Assembly (NCBI GenBank): GCA_033764265.1
Contig: JANRJB010000149.1
Location: forward strand, 1 to 58,472
Direction of reading: 5' to 3'
DNA: 58,472 nucleotides
DNA from: VGEM01 sp033764265
Lineage (GTDB): Bacteria > Pseudomonadota > Alphaproteobacteria > Rhodospirillales > Rhodospirillaceae
This document shows positions 7,572 through 15,849 of the stretch, piece by piece. Under the pieces are notes generated by a model. The model was not told the DNA's origin. It was given only the letters and a program-made list of their open reading frames with translations, and ran no database searches. Both the position numbers and the translations under genes were made by a program. Each line of letters starts with the position of its first letter. Position 1 is the stretch's first letter.

Positions 7572-8114
7572 CTACTTGGGCGCGGCGGCCGGCGCGGCCG
7601 CGGGCGCGGCGGCCGGTTTCGGGGGCACGGTGAAGGCGTAGTAGAACGAGGTCGGCGTCTCGCTCGGCCCGAACGGACCCGGCACCTTGTTGCGCGCCGG
7701 CGGCAGGCTTTTCAGGTACTTGGCGATGGCATAGGCGTCGTCGTCGGACAGATGCTTGAAGGCGTTGACCGGCATCACCGCCGACAGGATGCGCCCGTCG
7801 GGGCGTTCGCCGGTGCGCAGCGCTTTCACGATGTCGTCCTCGCTCCAGCTGCCGATGCCGGTTTCGACATCCGAGGTCAGGTTGGCGCCGTAATACACGC
7901 CCAGGCCGGGAATGCTGTAGCCCACTTCCGAGCCGCTCAGGTCGGGCGTCCGCCGCTTGCCGATCAGGATGCCGGGGGTGTGGCATTCGTGGCAGGTCAT
8001 GATCTCGGTCAGGTACTTGCCGCGGGCGATGGGATCGGCGCCGGCGCCGTCGGCGGCCGACGCCGCAACCGGCGCCAGCGACAGACAGACGGCGGTGAGC
8101 AGAACGTGGCGCAT
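7572..8114 (-). CDS. Periplasmic mono-haem cytochrome c
   Basis: 180 residues. A Sec signal peptide (MRHVLLTAVCLSLAPVAASA) leads to a class I cytochrome c fold with one haem-attachment motif CHECH (within TEIMTCHECHTPG) and a likely axial Met in SAVMPVNAF. The C-terminus is an Ala/Pro-rich tail of repeated APAAA units. Start 8114 is chosen because AGGAG lies five bases upstream and the signal peptide begins there; an upstream in-frame start would add 12 residues. It probably serves as an electron carrier for a periplasmic dehydrogenase; no partner dehydrogenase is adjacent. First gene of a compact set with the MBL hydrolase and methyltransferase. Confidence 0.87.
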   Translation of the reverse strand: MRHVLLTAVCLSLAPVAASAADGAGADPIARGKYLTEIMTCHECHTPGILIGKRRTPDLSGSEVGYSIPGLGVYYGANLTSDVETGIGSWSEDDIVKALRTGERPDGRILSAVMPVNAFKHLSDDDAYAIAKYLKSLPPARNKVPGPFGPSETPTSFYYAFTVPPKPAAAPAAAPAAAPK

Positions 8115-8146
8115 GGAAACTCCTGTGCGAGATTGCAAGGCGGCCG

Positions 8147-8677
8147 TCACGGTCCGGCGAACGACCAGGTCAGCGTGGCCATCAGCGTATTGGTGCCGCG
8201 GTTGCGCCGGTGAATGTTGGCGTTGGAAATGTGATACATCGCCACGCCCAGGCGCAAGCCGTCGCCGACGGCCCGCGACAGCGCGGCGCCGACGTGAAAC
8301 TGGAACGTGCCGCCGAGATTGGTGGATTCGCCCCGGCGGTACGCGCCGGGACCGCCGGACAGCTCGAATTCCCAGTCATCCCAGGCGAACGGCGCGGCCA
8401 CGCCGACATAACCGAACAGGCCCTCATCGCCGTTGGCCATGGCGCCGACGATCGGCCGGAAGCCCAGGAACGCGCCGCCACGCTCGTGCGTGCTCCACAG
8501 GTGCGCGGCGAAGCGATACTGGACGTAACCGGCGACCGCCTTGTTGTCGTCGGGAATGATGTCGTACTGGCCGACGCCCAGCATCAGTCGGCCGGTGTCG
8601 TCGGCGCGGGCCGACGGAAACCCGGCGCACGCCGCAAGGAAGACCGCGCCTGCGCGCAGCCAGGGACCGCGACCCAT
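8147..8677 (-). CDS. PagL-like acyloxyacyl hydrolase / outer-membrane beta-barrel
   Basis: 176 residues with a signal peptide (to about residue 25, ending SARA) and alternating amphipathic strands typical of a small eight-stranded outer-membrane barrel, ending in an aromatic residue pattern LTWSF near the C-terminus. The motif MYHISNANIHRRNRGTN resembles the PagL lipid A 3-O-deacylase active-site strand, with the His-x-Ser pair of the triad retained. The position occupied by the catalytic Glu in Pseudomonas PagL (12 residues after the Ser) is Asn here. Activity on lipid A is therefore uncertain. It is separated from the cytochrome c start by only 32 bases and lies downstream of sucD on the same strand. 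Confidence 0.72.
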   Translation of the reverse strand: MGRGPWLRAGAVFLAACAGFPSARADDTGRLMLGVGQYDIIPDDNKAVAGYVQYRFAAHLWSTHERGGAFLGFRPIVGAMANGDEGLFGYVGVAAPFAWDDWEFELSGGPGAYRRGESTNLGGTFQFHVGAALSRAVGDGLRLGVAMYHISNANIHRRNRGTNTLMATLTWSFAGP

Positions 8678-8684
8678 GGCGGTG

Positions 8685-9560
8685 CTAGCCCTTCAGCGCC
8701 TTGACCATGGTGGAGCCGAGCGCGGCCGGGGAATCGGCGATGGCGAAACCGGCCTCGCGCATGGCGTCGAACTTGGCCGCGGCGGTGCCCTTGCCGCCCG
8801 AGATGATCGCCCCGGCGTGGCCCATGCGCCGTCCGGGCGGCGCGGTGACGCCGGCGACGAAGCCGACGATCGGCTTTTTCTTCTTCTGGGCCTTGTAGAA
8901 CGCGGCGGCGTCTTCCTCGGCGGTGCCGCCGATCTCGCCGATCATGATGATGCCCTGGGTTTCGTCGTCGGCCAGGAACAGCTCCAGGCAGTCGATGAAG
9001 TTGGTGCCGTTGACCGGGTCGCCGCCGATGCCGATGCAAGTGGTCTGGCCCAGGCCGGCGGCGGTGGTCTGCGCCACGGCCTCGTAGGTCAGGGTGCCCG
9101 AGCGCGAGACGATGCCGATCTTGCCGCGCTGGTGGATGTGGCCGGGCATGATGCCGATCTTGCATTCGCCGGGGGTGATGATGCCCGGGCAGTTGGGCCC
9201 AATCAGCCGCGTCTTGGAACCGGCCAGCACGCGCTTGACGCGCACCATGTCGAGCACCGGGATGCCTTCGGTGATGCACACCACCAGCGCGATGCCGGCG
9301 TCGACAGCCTCCAGGATGGCGTCGGCGGCGAACGGCGGCGGCACGTAAATGGCCGAAGCGTCGGCGCCGGTGGCCTTCCTGGCGTCGGCGACGGTGTCGA
9401 ACACCGGCAGGTCGAGGTGCGTGGTGCCGCCCTTGCCGGGGGTGACGCCGCCGACCATGCGCGTGCCATAGGCGATCGCCTGCTCGGAATGAAAGGTACC
9501 CTGGCTGCCGGTAAAGCCCTGGCAGATGACCTTGGTGTTCTTGTTGACGAGGACGGACAT
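8685..9560 (-). CDS. sucD: Succinyl-CoA synthetase (ADP-forming) alpha subunit
   Basis: 291 residues, the normal length. Converts succinyl-CoA plus phosphate and ADP to succinate, ATP and CoA together with SucC. Visible: N-terminal CoA-binding Rossmann part beginning SVLVNKNTKVICQGFTGSQG, the YGTRMVGGVTPGKGG loop, CITEGIPV, GPNCPGIITPGECKIG and the phospho-histidine segment GHAGAIISGGKGTAAAK, whose His is the catalytic phosphorylated residue. The ATG sits directly downstream of a repeat-bounded DUF559 cassette that separates it from sucC by 490 bases; in most relatives the two genes are adjacent or overlap. Confidence 0.97.
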   Translation of the reverse strand: MSVLVNKNTKVICQGFTGSQGTFHSEQAIAYGTRMVGGVTPGKGGTTHLDLPVFDTVADARKATGADASAIYVPPPFAADAILEAVDAGIALVVCITEGIPVLDMVRVKRVLAGSKTRLIGPNCPGIITPGECKIGIMPGHIHQRGKIGIVSRSGTLTYEAVAQTTAAGLGQTTCIGIGGDPVNGTNFIDCLELFLADDETQGIIMIGEIGGTAEEDAAAFYKAQKKKKPIVGFVAGVTAPPGRRMGHAGAIISGGKGTAAAKFDAMREAGFAIADSPAALGSTMVKALKG

Positions 9561-9568
9561 GGTGACTC

Positions 9569-9964
9569 CTAGCGACTAGCCTGCGCCTCCCCCTGTAAGG
9601 GGGAGGCCGGGTGGGGGTCGTTTTCGGAAAGCGCACTGATCTGAATGGCGATCAACCGGAGCACGCCGTCAGGATTCTTCAGAACATCGACGTTCCAAAA
9701 GCGTTGGAGAAAAATGGATCGCTCATTGAGCCATTTCGTGCGGGCGCGGTCCTTTTGCTTGTGCGCATCAAGCCCGTGTTGACCGCCATCAAGTTCGACA
9801 ACCAGCTTGATTTGGGGACAATAAAAATCAGCGATAAACGGACCGATCGGATGCTGGCGGCGAAAACTGAACCCGCCAAGCTGACCCGCACGCAGCAACT
9901 TCCACAATTTGTTCTCCGCCTCGGTCATTGCGCGGCGCAATGCGCGAGCTTGACGGGTTCTCAC
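9569..9964 (-). CDS. DUF559 (VSR/restriction-endonuclease-fold) protein carried by a repeat cassette
   Basis: About 131 residues. Core shows the DUF559 signature: EAENKLWKLLRAGQLGG, FRRQHPIGPFIADFYCP, then KLVVELDGGQHG, which resembles the PD-(D/E)xK/VSR nuclease active-site strand. The family is of unknown function; nuclease activity is inference. The C-terminus (NDPHPASPLQGEAQ) is translated from the left terminal repeat, and longer starts (TTG 10054, overlapping the sucC stop) would translate the right repeat, so I prefer the GTG at 9964, which begins RTRQARALRRAMTEAE as in other members. Start is uncertain. It interrupts sucC-sucD on the same strand. Confidence 0.75.
   Translation of the reverse strand: MRTRQARALRRAMTEAENKLWKLLRAGQLGGFSFRRQHPIGPFIADFYCPQIKLVVELDGGQHGLDAHKQKDRARTKWLNERSIFLQRFWNVDVLKNPDGVLRLIAIQISALSENDPHPASPLQGEAQASR
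9586..9620. repeat. Left 35-bp terminal repeat of DUF559 cassette
   Basis: Hairpin-forming CCTCCCCC / GGGGGAGG arms with a 5-base loop, followed by a G-rich tail ending GGGGGTCG. Inverted with respect to 9993-10027. Confidence 0.85.
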
Positions 9965-9992
9965 AGGCGTCCGGCCAAACCGCGATGCCGAA

Positions 9993-10027
9993 CGACCCCC
10001 TCCCGTCCTCCCCCTTTCAGGGGGAGG
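9993..10027. repeat. Right 35-bp terminal repeat of DUF559 cassette
   Basis: Begins CGACCCCCTCCCGT and ends with the CCTCCCCC...GGGGGAGG hairpin; inverted copy of 9586-9620 with a few mismatches in the spacer. Confidence 0.85.
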
Positions 10028-10050
10028 CGAAGAATTGAGCTGACGCGCTG

Positions 10051-11250
10051 TCAAGCCGCCTCCTTCACGGCCTTGACCACCTTCTGGGCGGCGTCGGCGA
10101 GGTTGTCGGCGGTGATGATCGGGAGCCCTGAGTCCTTCATGATCTTCTTGCCCAGGTCGACGTTGGTGCCCTCGAGCCGCACCACCAGCGGCACGTTCAG
10201 GCTGATCTCGCGCGCGGCGGCGACCACGCCCTCGGCGATCACGTCGCAGCGCATGATGCCGCCGAAGATATTCACCAGGATGCCCTCGACGTTCGCATCC
10301 GACAGGATGATCTTGAAGGCGGTGGTGACGCGCTCCTTGGTGGCGCCGCCGCCGACATCGAGGAAGTTGGCGGGCGCGCCGCCGTAAAGCTTGATGATGT
10401 CCATGGTCGCCATGGCCAGCCCTGCGCCGTTGACCATGCAGCCGATGTTGCCGTCGAGCTTGACGTAATTCAGATCGGCCTTGGAGGCCTCGAGCTCGGT
10501 CGGGTCCTCCTCATCCACGTCGCGCAGATCGACGATGTCGGGATGGCGGTAGAGCGCGTTGGAATCGAAGTTCATCTTGGCGTCGAGCGGGATCACCTCG
10601 CCCTCGGCCGTGACAACGAGTGGATTAATCTCGATCATCGAGGCGTCGGTTTTCAGGAACGCGTCGTACAGCGTGGTCAGAAGCTTGGTGCACGACTTGA
10701 TCTGGTTGCCGGAGAGCCCCAGGCCGAAGGCGATCTTGCGGCAGTGGAAGCCCTGGATGCCGGTGGCAGGGTCGATGCTCTGCAGCAGGATCTTCTCGGG
10801 CGTGTTGTGGGCGACATCCTCGATGTTCACGCCGCCTTCGGTGGACGCCATGATGGTCACGCGGCTCGAGGCGCGATCCACCAGCATCGACAGGTACAGC
10901 TCGCGGGCGATGTTGCAGCCGGCTTCGACATAGACGCGCTTGACCAGCTTGCCGGCGTCGCCGGTCTGAATCGTGACCAGCGTCTTGCCGATCATCTGGG
11001 CGGCGTTCTCTTTCACCTCGGGGACCGACTTGGCCAGCCGTACGCCGCCCTTGTCGCCCGAGTCCTTCTCCTTGAAGCGGCCCTTGCCGCGCCCGCCGGC
11101 ATGGATCTGCGACTTGACCACGAACGGCGCCTTGCCCAGCCGCTCGGCCACCGCGGCGGCCTCGGCCGGCGTGTAGGCAACGCCGCCGTCGAGCACCGGC
11201 ACGCCGAATTTTTTCAGAATCTGCTTGGCTTGATATTCGTGGATATTCAT
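10051..11250 (-). CDS. sucC: Succinyl-CoA synthetase (ADP-forming) beta subunit
   Basis: 399 residues, normal length. Starts MNIHEYQAKQILKKFGVPV with an ATP-grasp domain (KSQIHAGGRGKGRFKE nucleotide loop) and a C-terminal CoA-ligase domain containing GNIGCMVNGAGLAMATMD, FLDVGGGATKERV and NIFGGIMRCDVIAEGV. Forms the alpha2beta2 or alpha-beta enzyme with SucD in the TCA cycle. The start at 11250 gives the canonical N-terminus; the frame stays open far upstream but overlaps mdh in another frame. An mdh terminator at 11374-11406 separates it from mdh, so it probably has its own promoter (11311-11338). Confidence 0.97.
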   Translation of the reverse strand: MNIHEYQAKQILKKFGVPVLDGGVAYTPAEAAAVAERLGKAPFVVKSQIHAGGRGKGRFKEKDSGDKGGVRLAKSVPEVKENAAQMIGKTLVTIQTGDAGKLVKRVYVEAGCNIARELYLSMLVDRASSRVTIMASTEGGVNIEDVAHNTPEKILLQSIDPATGIQGFHCRKIAFGLGLSGNQIKSCTKLLTTLYDAFLKTDASMIEINPLVVTAEGEVIPLDAKMNFDSNALYRHPDIVDLRDVDEEDPTELEASKADLNYVKLDGNIGCMVNGAGLAMATMDIIKLYGGAPANFLDVGGGATKERVTTAFKIILSDANVEGILVNIFGGIMRCDVIAEGVVAAAREISLNVPLVVRLEGTNVDLGKKIMKDSGLPIITADNLADAAQKVVKAVKEAA

Positions 11251-11310
11251 GCGGTCCCCTCCGCGCGGCGTCCGACCGTTGATGCGGCGGATCGCGATGG
11301 CATTGGGGCA

Positions 11311-11338
11311 TTTATAGCACCCACCGCCCCGCGCGCAA
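11311..11338 (-). promoter_or_regulatory. Candidate sigma-70-type promoter for sucC
   Basis: On the minus strand TTGCGC (11338-11333), 16-base spacer, TATAAA (11316-11311), about 60 bases upstream of the sucC start and just downstream of the mdh terminator. The -10 is good, the -35 matches only its first three bases. Confidence 0.4.
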
Positions 11339-11373
11339 CCGAGCCGACTCGCCCAACGGATTGTTTCACAACG

Positions 11374-11406
11374 AAAAACGGCCGCCCCGGGGCACCGGGG
11401 CGGCCG
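11374..11406 (-). terminator. Rho-independent terminator downstream of mdh
   Basis: Perfect 12-bp GC stem (11379-11390 with 11395-11406) and 4-base loop, followed on the minus strand by TTTTT (11378-11374). It lies 22 bases after the mdh stop codon. Confidence 0.9.
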
Positions 11407-11428
11407 CTTAGCAAAAGTCCGATCCGGT

Positions 11429-12394
11429 CTACTTGCCGAGGTTCGGGTCGATCTTCTTGCAGGCGTCGACCAGGCCGCGCACGGCCGCGACCGACTTGTC
11501 GAGCATGGCCTTTTCGTCGGCATTGAGCGTGATTTCCACCACGCGCTCGACCCCGCCCGCGCCCAGGATCACCGGCACGCCGACATAGATGTCCTTCAGA
11601 CCGTAGGGGCCGTCGACATGCACCGCGCACGGCAACAGGCGCTTCTTGTCCTTGAGGTAGGCCTCGGCCATCTGGATGGCGGACGCCGCGGGGGCGTAGA
11701 AGGCCGAGCCGGTCTTGAGCAGGGCGACGATTTCGGCGCCGCCGTCACGGGTGCGCTGGACGATCTTGTCGATCCGCTCCTGGGTGCTCCAGCCTAGCTT
11801 GACCAGGTCGGGCACCGGGATGCCGGCGACGGTGGAATAGCGCGTCAGCGGCACCATGGTGTCGCCGTGGCCGCCCAGCACGAAGGCGGTGACGTCTTCC
11901 ACCGAGACCTTGAATTCCTCGGCCAGGAAGTAACGGAAGCGCGCGCTGTCCAGGACGCCGGCCATGCCGACCACCTTGTTCTTGGGCAGGCCCGCGTACT
12001 CGCGCAGCGCCCAGACCATGGCGTCGAGCGGGTTGGTGATGCAGATCACGAAGGCATTGGGCGCGTGCTGCTTGATGCCCGCACCGACCTGGCTCATCAC
12101 CTTGAGATTGATGCCCAACAAGTCGTCGCGGCTCATGCCCGGCTTGCGCGGAACACCGGCCGTGACGATGACCACGTCGGAGCCCTTGATCACCGAATAA
12201 TCGTTGCCGCCGGTGTAGGCCGAGTCCTTGCCCTCGACCGGCGTCGACTCGGCGATGTCGAGGCCCTTGCCCTGGGGGATGCCCTCGGCGATGTCGAACA
12301 GGGCGACATCGCCCAGTTCCTTGAGGCCGATCAGATGGGCCAGCGTGCCGCCGATGTTGCCGGCGCCGACCAGGCCGATTTTTGCGCGTGCCAT
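11429..12394 (-). CDS. mdh: Malate dehydrogenase (NAD-dependent, LDH-like type)
   Basis: 321 residues, the length of alphaproteobacterial lactate-dehydrogenase-like malate dehydrogenases. Oxidises malate to oxaloacetate with NAD. Visible: Rossmann loop GLVGAGNIGGTLAHL, NAD-binding Asp in VALFDIAEG, substrate arginines in GVPRKPGMSRDDLL, CITNPLDAMVWAL and the catalytic His in VLGGHGDTMVPL. The start at 12394 yields the canonical N-terminus MARAKIGLVG. Followed by a strong terminator. Upstream on the opposite strand lies the ChaN-like lipoprotein gene, transcribed divergently. Confidence 0.97.
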   Translation of the reverse strand: MARAKIGLVGAGNIGGTLAHLIGLKELGDVALFDIAEGIPQGKGLDIAESTPVEGKDSAYTGGNDYSVIKGSDVVIVTAGVPRKPGMSRDDLLGINLKVMSQVGAGIKQHAPNAFVICITNPLDAMVWALREYAGLPKNKVVGMAGVLDSARFRYFLAEEFKVSVEDVTAFVLGGHGDTMVPLTRYSTVAGIPVPDLVKLGWSTQERIDKIVQRTRDGGAEIVALLKTGSAFYAPAASAIQMAEAYLKDKKRLLPCAVHVDGPYGLKDIYVGVPVILGAGGVERVVEITLNADEKAMLDKSVAAVRGLVDACKKIDPNLGK

Positions 12395-12602
12395 GTGGAG
12401 TTTCCCCTGTTGCGGAACGAAAGCGGAAGGCCCCCGGGGCTGGGCCCGGTGCGGGGCGGAAAAGCGCGCCGGTGGTAGCGTGAATCGCCCCGTCAGAGCA
12501 AGGGCGGCGGGCCGTTCGGGCGCCCGGTCTGGCCCCTGGTTTTTTGGCGCTGACCGCGTAACGTGCTGCTTCGCCAGCGCCGATGGGATGGAACCTGCCG
12601 AC

Positions 12603-13658
12603 ATGTCGACACGACGCGCGTTCGCCGCAATCGCCCTCGCCTTCGGGCTCGCCGCCTGTGCCGGCGGGCCGCAAACCGCCGGACCGTCGCGGACCGCAGA
12701 AACCCCGGTGCCGGTCGACCTGACCGAATTCGCGCTGGTCCGCACCGACGGCGGTGCGCGCGCGCCGAAAGCCGTGTCGGTGGACGAGGCCGCCGATGTG
12801 CTGAAGGATTACGACGTGATCTTCCTGGGCGAGATGCACCGCCATCCGGGCAACCACCTCGCCCAGATGCGGCTGTTCCGCGCCCTGCACGAGCGGGTGC
12901 CCGACCTCAGCCTGTCGATGGAGCAGTTCGAGCGCGACGTGCAGGACGTGGTCGACGAATACCTGGCCGGCGCCATCGGCGAGGAACCGTTCCGCAAGCG
13001 GGCACGGGCCTGGGACAACTATCCGGTCAGCTACCGGCCGCTGGTGGAATACGCCAAGACCCACAGGCTGCCGGTGATCGCCGCCGAAGCGCCGAACATG
13101 GTGATTCGTTGTGTCGGACAGGAAGGCCCTGAATTCCTGAACCGCATGAAGCCCGAGCAGCGCGGCTGGGCGGCGGCGCGGCTCGACCTGCGCGACGGCC
13201 CCTACAAGGACAAGTTCATGCGCTTCGCCGCCGCCGACGGCGGGCACGGCGAGGAGAAATCCGCCGGCGACTCAGCGCCCAAGGGCCCCAGCGCGGCGGC
13301 GCTGCGCAGCTTCGCCGCCCAGGTCACGCGCGACGACACCATGGCCGAGTCCATCTTCCTGCACCGGGTGAAGAACCCCGGGCGCACGGTGGTTCACCTG
13401 AACGGCAGCTTCCATTCGGAATCGTTCCTGGGCACCGCCGAGCGGCTGGCCGCGCGCGACCCGTCCTTGAGGATCGCCGTGGTCAACCCGATCGCCGCCC
13501 GCCTGGGACAAGGGACCGTGACCGCCGAGGACGCCAAGACGGGCACGTTCGTGCTGCTGATCGCGCCGCCGCCGAAAGGCTACGCCAGCATGGACGAGAT
13601 GAAGGCCGCTATCGCCGAGCAGATGAAATTCCGCGATCAGAACAAGTGCGAGCTGTAA
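12603..13658 (+). CDS. ChaN-family haem-binding lipoprotein
   Basis: 351 residues. N-terminal lipoprotein signal with lipobox LAAC (Cys about residue 19), then the ChaN/DUF399 fold: VIFLGEMHRHPGNHLAQ, LSMEQFERDVQDVVDEYL, RAWDNYPVSYRPLVEYAK and VVHLNGSFHSE near the end. ChaN of Campylobacter binds haem dimers and is an iron-regulated lipoprotein; here a role in haem handling at the membrane is inference. ATG 12603 gives a compact signal peptide; an in-frame ATG 15 bases upstream is possible and neither has an obvious ribosome-binding site. An insertion rich in Gly/Ala/Ser (about 215-235) is a probable loop. Confidence 0.82.
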   Translation: MSTRRAFAAIALAFGLAACAGGPQTAGPSRTAETPVPVDLTEFALVRTDGGARAPKAVSVDEAADVLKDYDVIFLGEMHRHPGNHLAQMRLFRALHERVPDLSLSMEQFERDVQDVVDEYLAGAIGEEPFRKRARAWDNYPVSYRPLVEYAKTHRLPVIAAEAPNMVIRCVGQEGPEFLNRMKPEQRGWAAARLDLRDGPYKDKFMRFAAADGGHGEEKSAGDSAPKGPSAAALRSFAAQVTRDDTMAESIFLHRVKNPGRTVVHLNGSFHSESFLGTAERLAARDPSLRIAVVNPIAARLGQGTVTAEDAKTGTFVLLIAPPPKGYASMDEMKAAIAEQMKFRDQNKCEL

Positions 13659-13665
13659 CGGCCGT

Positions 13666-14832
13666 TCAGGCCAAGTGTCGCTGGCGCAGGTAGTCGGCGG
13701 CTTGCATCTCGATCAAGCGCAAGACCGTGCGCTGGAATTCAAAGCCGCCCGAGGCGCCCGAATAAAGCTCCTGCGGCGGCGCGGCGGCCGAGCACACCAG
13801 CATGCAACGATGTTCGTATAGCGCGTCGATCAGCGTGACGAAGCGACGCGCGGCGTCCTTGTTGTCCTCGCTCATGCGCGGGATGTCTTTCACGATCAGC
13901 GCGGCGAAGTGGACGCCGAGCGCGAGATAGTCGATCGGCCCAAGCGGGCGCTCGCACAGTTCGGCGAAGGTGAAGCGCGCCACACGGTGGGCCGCCGCCG
14001 GCACCTCGATGCGCCGGCCCTGCACCAACAGGTGATCGGGCTTGAGGGGTGATTCGTCGGTCAGGCGCGCCCAGGCCTGGTCGAGGGCGGCGTCGGCCGC
14101 GGGGCCGAGCGGGCTGTGGTAGACCGGCGAGCCGACAATGCGGCCGAGGCGGTAATCGAGCGTGCCCTCCAGCTGCAGGATGTCGAGCCGTTCTTTGATC
14201 AGATTGATGAACGGCACGAAGCGCTCGCGCTGCAGGCCGTCTTTATACAGGTCGTCGGGATAGCGGTTCGAGGTCGCGACCACGACGACATGCCGGTCGA
14301 ACAGCTTCTGGAACAACCGGCCGACGATCATGGCGTCGGCGATGTCGCGCACTTCCAGCTCGTCGATGCACAGCAGCGTGGCGTGGTCGGCGATGCCGTC
14401 GGCCATGCCCGGGATCGGGTCGCCTTCCTGCGGGATCGGCATCTGGCGCAGGCGATGGATTTCCGCGTGGATGTCGCGCAGGAACGCGTGGAAGTGCACG
14501 CGCTGCTTCAATGGCGTCGGCGCGCCCTCGTAGAACATGTCCATCAGCATCGATTTGCCGCGACCGACCCCGCCGTAGAGGTACAGCCCGTGCAGCGCCG
14601 GCGCGTCTTCGTGCGGCTTGAGGCTGAAGCGCCGCATCCAACCCTTCTTGCCGTTGCGGGCGGCGGCGGAATAACCGATCAGCGACAGATGAAGGCTGTT
14701 GAGCTTCTGCGCCGCCAGTTCCTGGATCGGATCGCCGCGCAGTTTCCCCGCCGCCACCAGGGCGCGGTACTTGGCAAGCGGTCCCTCGGGGGGCGGACCT
14801 TCGGCAGGCGGACCTTCGGCAGTCATGGCCAT
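13666..14832 (-). CDS. zapE: Cell division protein ZapE / AFG1-type ATPase
   Basis: 388 residues, usual size. AFG1/ZapE P-loop ATPase: Walker A GGVGRGKSMLMDMF, Walker B TLLCIDELEVRDIADA, sensor region VVVATSNRYPDDLYKDGLQRERF and the C-terminal FEELCERPLG-like segment (FTFAELCERPLGPIDYLAL). In E. coli ZapE acts on FtsZ rings; mitochondrial AFG1 in protein turnover. The N-terminus carries a short Gly-Pro-Glu repeat after the ATG. It is convergent with the ChaN gene, with only 7 bases between the ends, and lies between sdh and mdh. Confidence 0.93.
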   Translation of the reverse strand: MAMTAEGPPAEGPPPEGPLAKYRALVAAGKLRGDPIQELAAQKLNSLHLSLIGYSAAARNGKKGWMRRFSLKPHEDAPALHGLYLYGGVGRGKSMLMDMFYEGAPTPLKQRVHFHAFLRDIHAEIHRLRQMPIPQEGDPIPGMADGIADHATLLCIDELEVRDIADAMIVGRLFQKLFDRHVVVVATSNRYPDDLYKDGLQRERFVPFINLIKERLDILQLEGTLDYRLGRIVGSPVYHSPLGPAADAALDQAWARLTDESPLKPDHLLVQGRRIEVPAAAHRVARFTFAELCERPLGPIDYLALGVHFAALIVKDIPRMSEDNKDAARRFVTLIDALYEHRCMLVCSAAAPPQELYSGASGGFEFQRTVLRLIEMQAADYLRQRHLA

Positions 14833-14892
14833 GACGTGGGCGCACCGGGTGCGCGGCTACACCACGCGTTCGCGGCGGCGGGCGCGCCGCGC

Positions 14893-15849
14893 TCAGCCGT
14901 CGGAGTTGATCTTGGCGATCAGGTCCTGCAGCGTTTTTTCGGCCTGATCGTTGGGCACCTGGCAGGTCCCGGCGGCCTGGTGGCCGCCGCCGCCGTACTT
15001 CAGGCACAGCTCGCCCACGTTGGTCTTCGACGAACGATCGAAAATGGACTTTCCGATGGCGAACACGGTGTTCTGCTTCTTCAGGCCCCACATGACGTGG
15101 ATCGAGATGTTGCACTGCGGGTACAAGGCGTAAATCAGGAAGCGGTTGCAGGCCCAGATCGTCTCCTCGTCGCGCAGGTCGAGAATCACCAGGTTCTTGT
15201 GCACCGACGAGCAGCGCTTGATCTGTTCCTTGGCCTTGGCCTCGTGCTCGACGTACAGGTCGACGCGCTCGACCACGTCGGGCAGCAGCAGGATCTGGTC
15301 GATGGGGATTTCGACGCACTTATCGATCAGCTCCATCATCAGCTGGTAGTTGGAAATGGTGAACTCGCGGAAGCGCCCCAGGCCGGTGCGGGCGTCCATG
15401 ATGAAGTTCATCAGGTCCCAGCCCTGGGGGTTGAGCACTTCCTGCTTGTTGAACTGGGCGGCGTCGCCCTTGTCGACCGCGGCCATCAGGTCGTCGGAGA
15501 TACGCGGCAGCTTCTTTCGGCCGCCGAAAAAGTCGTACACCACGCGCGCCGCCGAGGGCGCCTTGGGGTCGATGATGTGGTTGTCCTTTTCGCCCACCCG
15601 CATGGTTTCCGACAGGTGATGGTCGAAAGCGACCCGCACACCCTCGACGTAGGGCAGATTGGTGGTGATGTCGCGGTTGGAAATCTCGATGACACCGTCC
15701 TGCATGTCTTTCGGATGGACGAACTTGATTTCATCGATCAGCTTCAGTTCCTTGAGCACGGCAGCGCAGACCAGCCCGTCGAAGTCGCTACGGGTGACCA
15801 GACGGAACTTCTTGCCTTCTTTGAAAAGGTCTTCGGCCTTGACGGGCAT
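14893..15849 (-). CDS. DHH-family phosphoesterase
   Basis: 318 residues. DHH domain: TRSDFDGLVCAAVL (metal-binding Asp pair) and VAFDHHLSETM; DHHA1 domain ends with YGGGGHQAAGTCQVP. The family includes nanoRNases, cyclic dinucleotide phosphodiesterases and exopolyphosphatase-like enzymes; which substrate applies here is unknown. Start 15849 is preferred because GGGGAG lies eight bases upstream and the DHH domain begins within 20 residues; the frame remains open upstream for 100 bases. Cytoplasmic, single gene, with an unrelated lipoprotein gene divergent from it. Confidence 0.87.
   Translation of the reverse strand: MPVKAEDLFKEGKKFRLVTRSDFDGLVCAAVLKELKLIDEIKFVHPKDMQDGVIEISNRDITTNLPYVEGVRVAFDHHLSETMRVGEKDNHIIDPKAPSAARVVYDFFGGRKKLPRISDDLMAAVDKGDAAQFNKQEVLNPQGWDLMNFIMDARTGLGRFREFTISNYQLMMELIDKCVEIPIDQILLLPDVVERVDLYVEHEAKAKEQIKRCSSVHKNLVILDLRDEETIWACNRFLIYALYPQCNISIHVMWGLKKQNTVFAIGKSIFDRSSKTNVGELCLKYGGGGHQAAGTCQVPNDQAEKTLQDLIAKINSDG

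Larger units (their letters stand above)
9586..10027. mobile_element. DUF559 cassette bounded by 35-bp inverted palindromic repeats
   Basis: Left end 9586-9620 (CCTCCCCCTGTAAGGGGGAGG then CCGGGTGGGGGTCG) and right end 9993-10027 (its inverted counterpart) enclose the core of the DUF559 gene. The ends match those of the 86-bp element at 1971-2056. The cassette sits exactly between sucC and sucD. No transposase is encoded and no target duplication is obvious. That it moves is inferred from the shared ends and from disruption of a normally tight operon. Confidence 0.65.
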
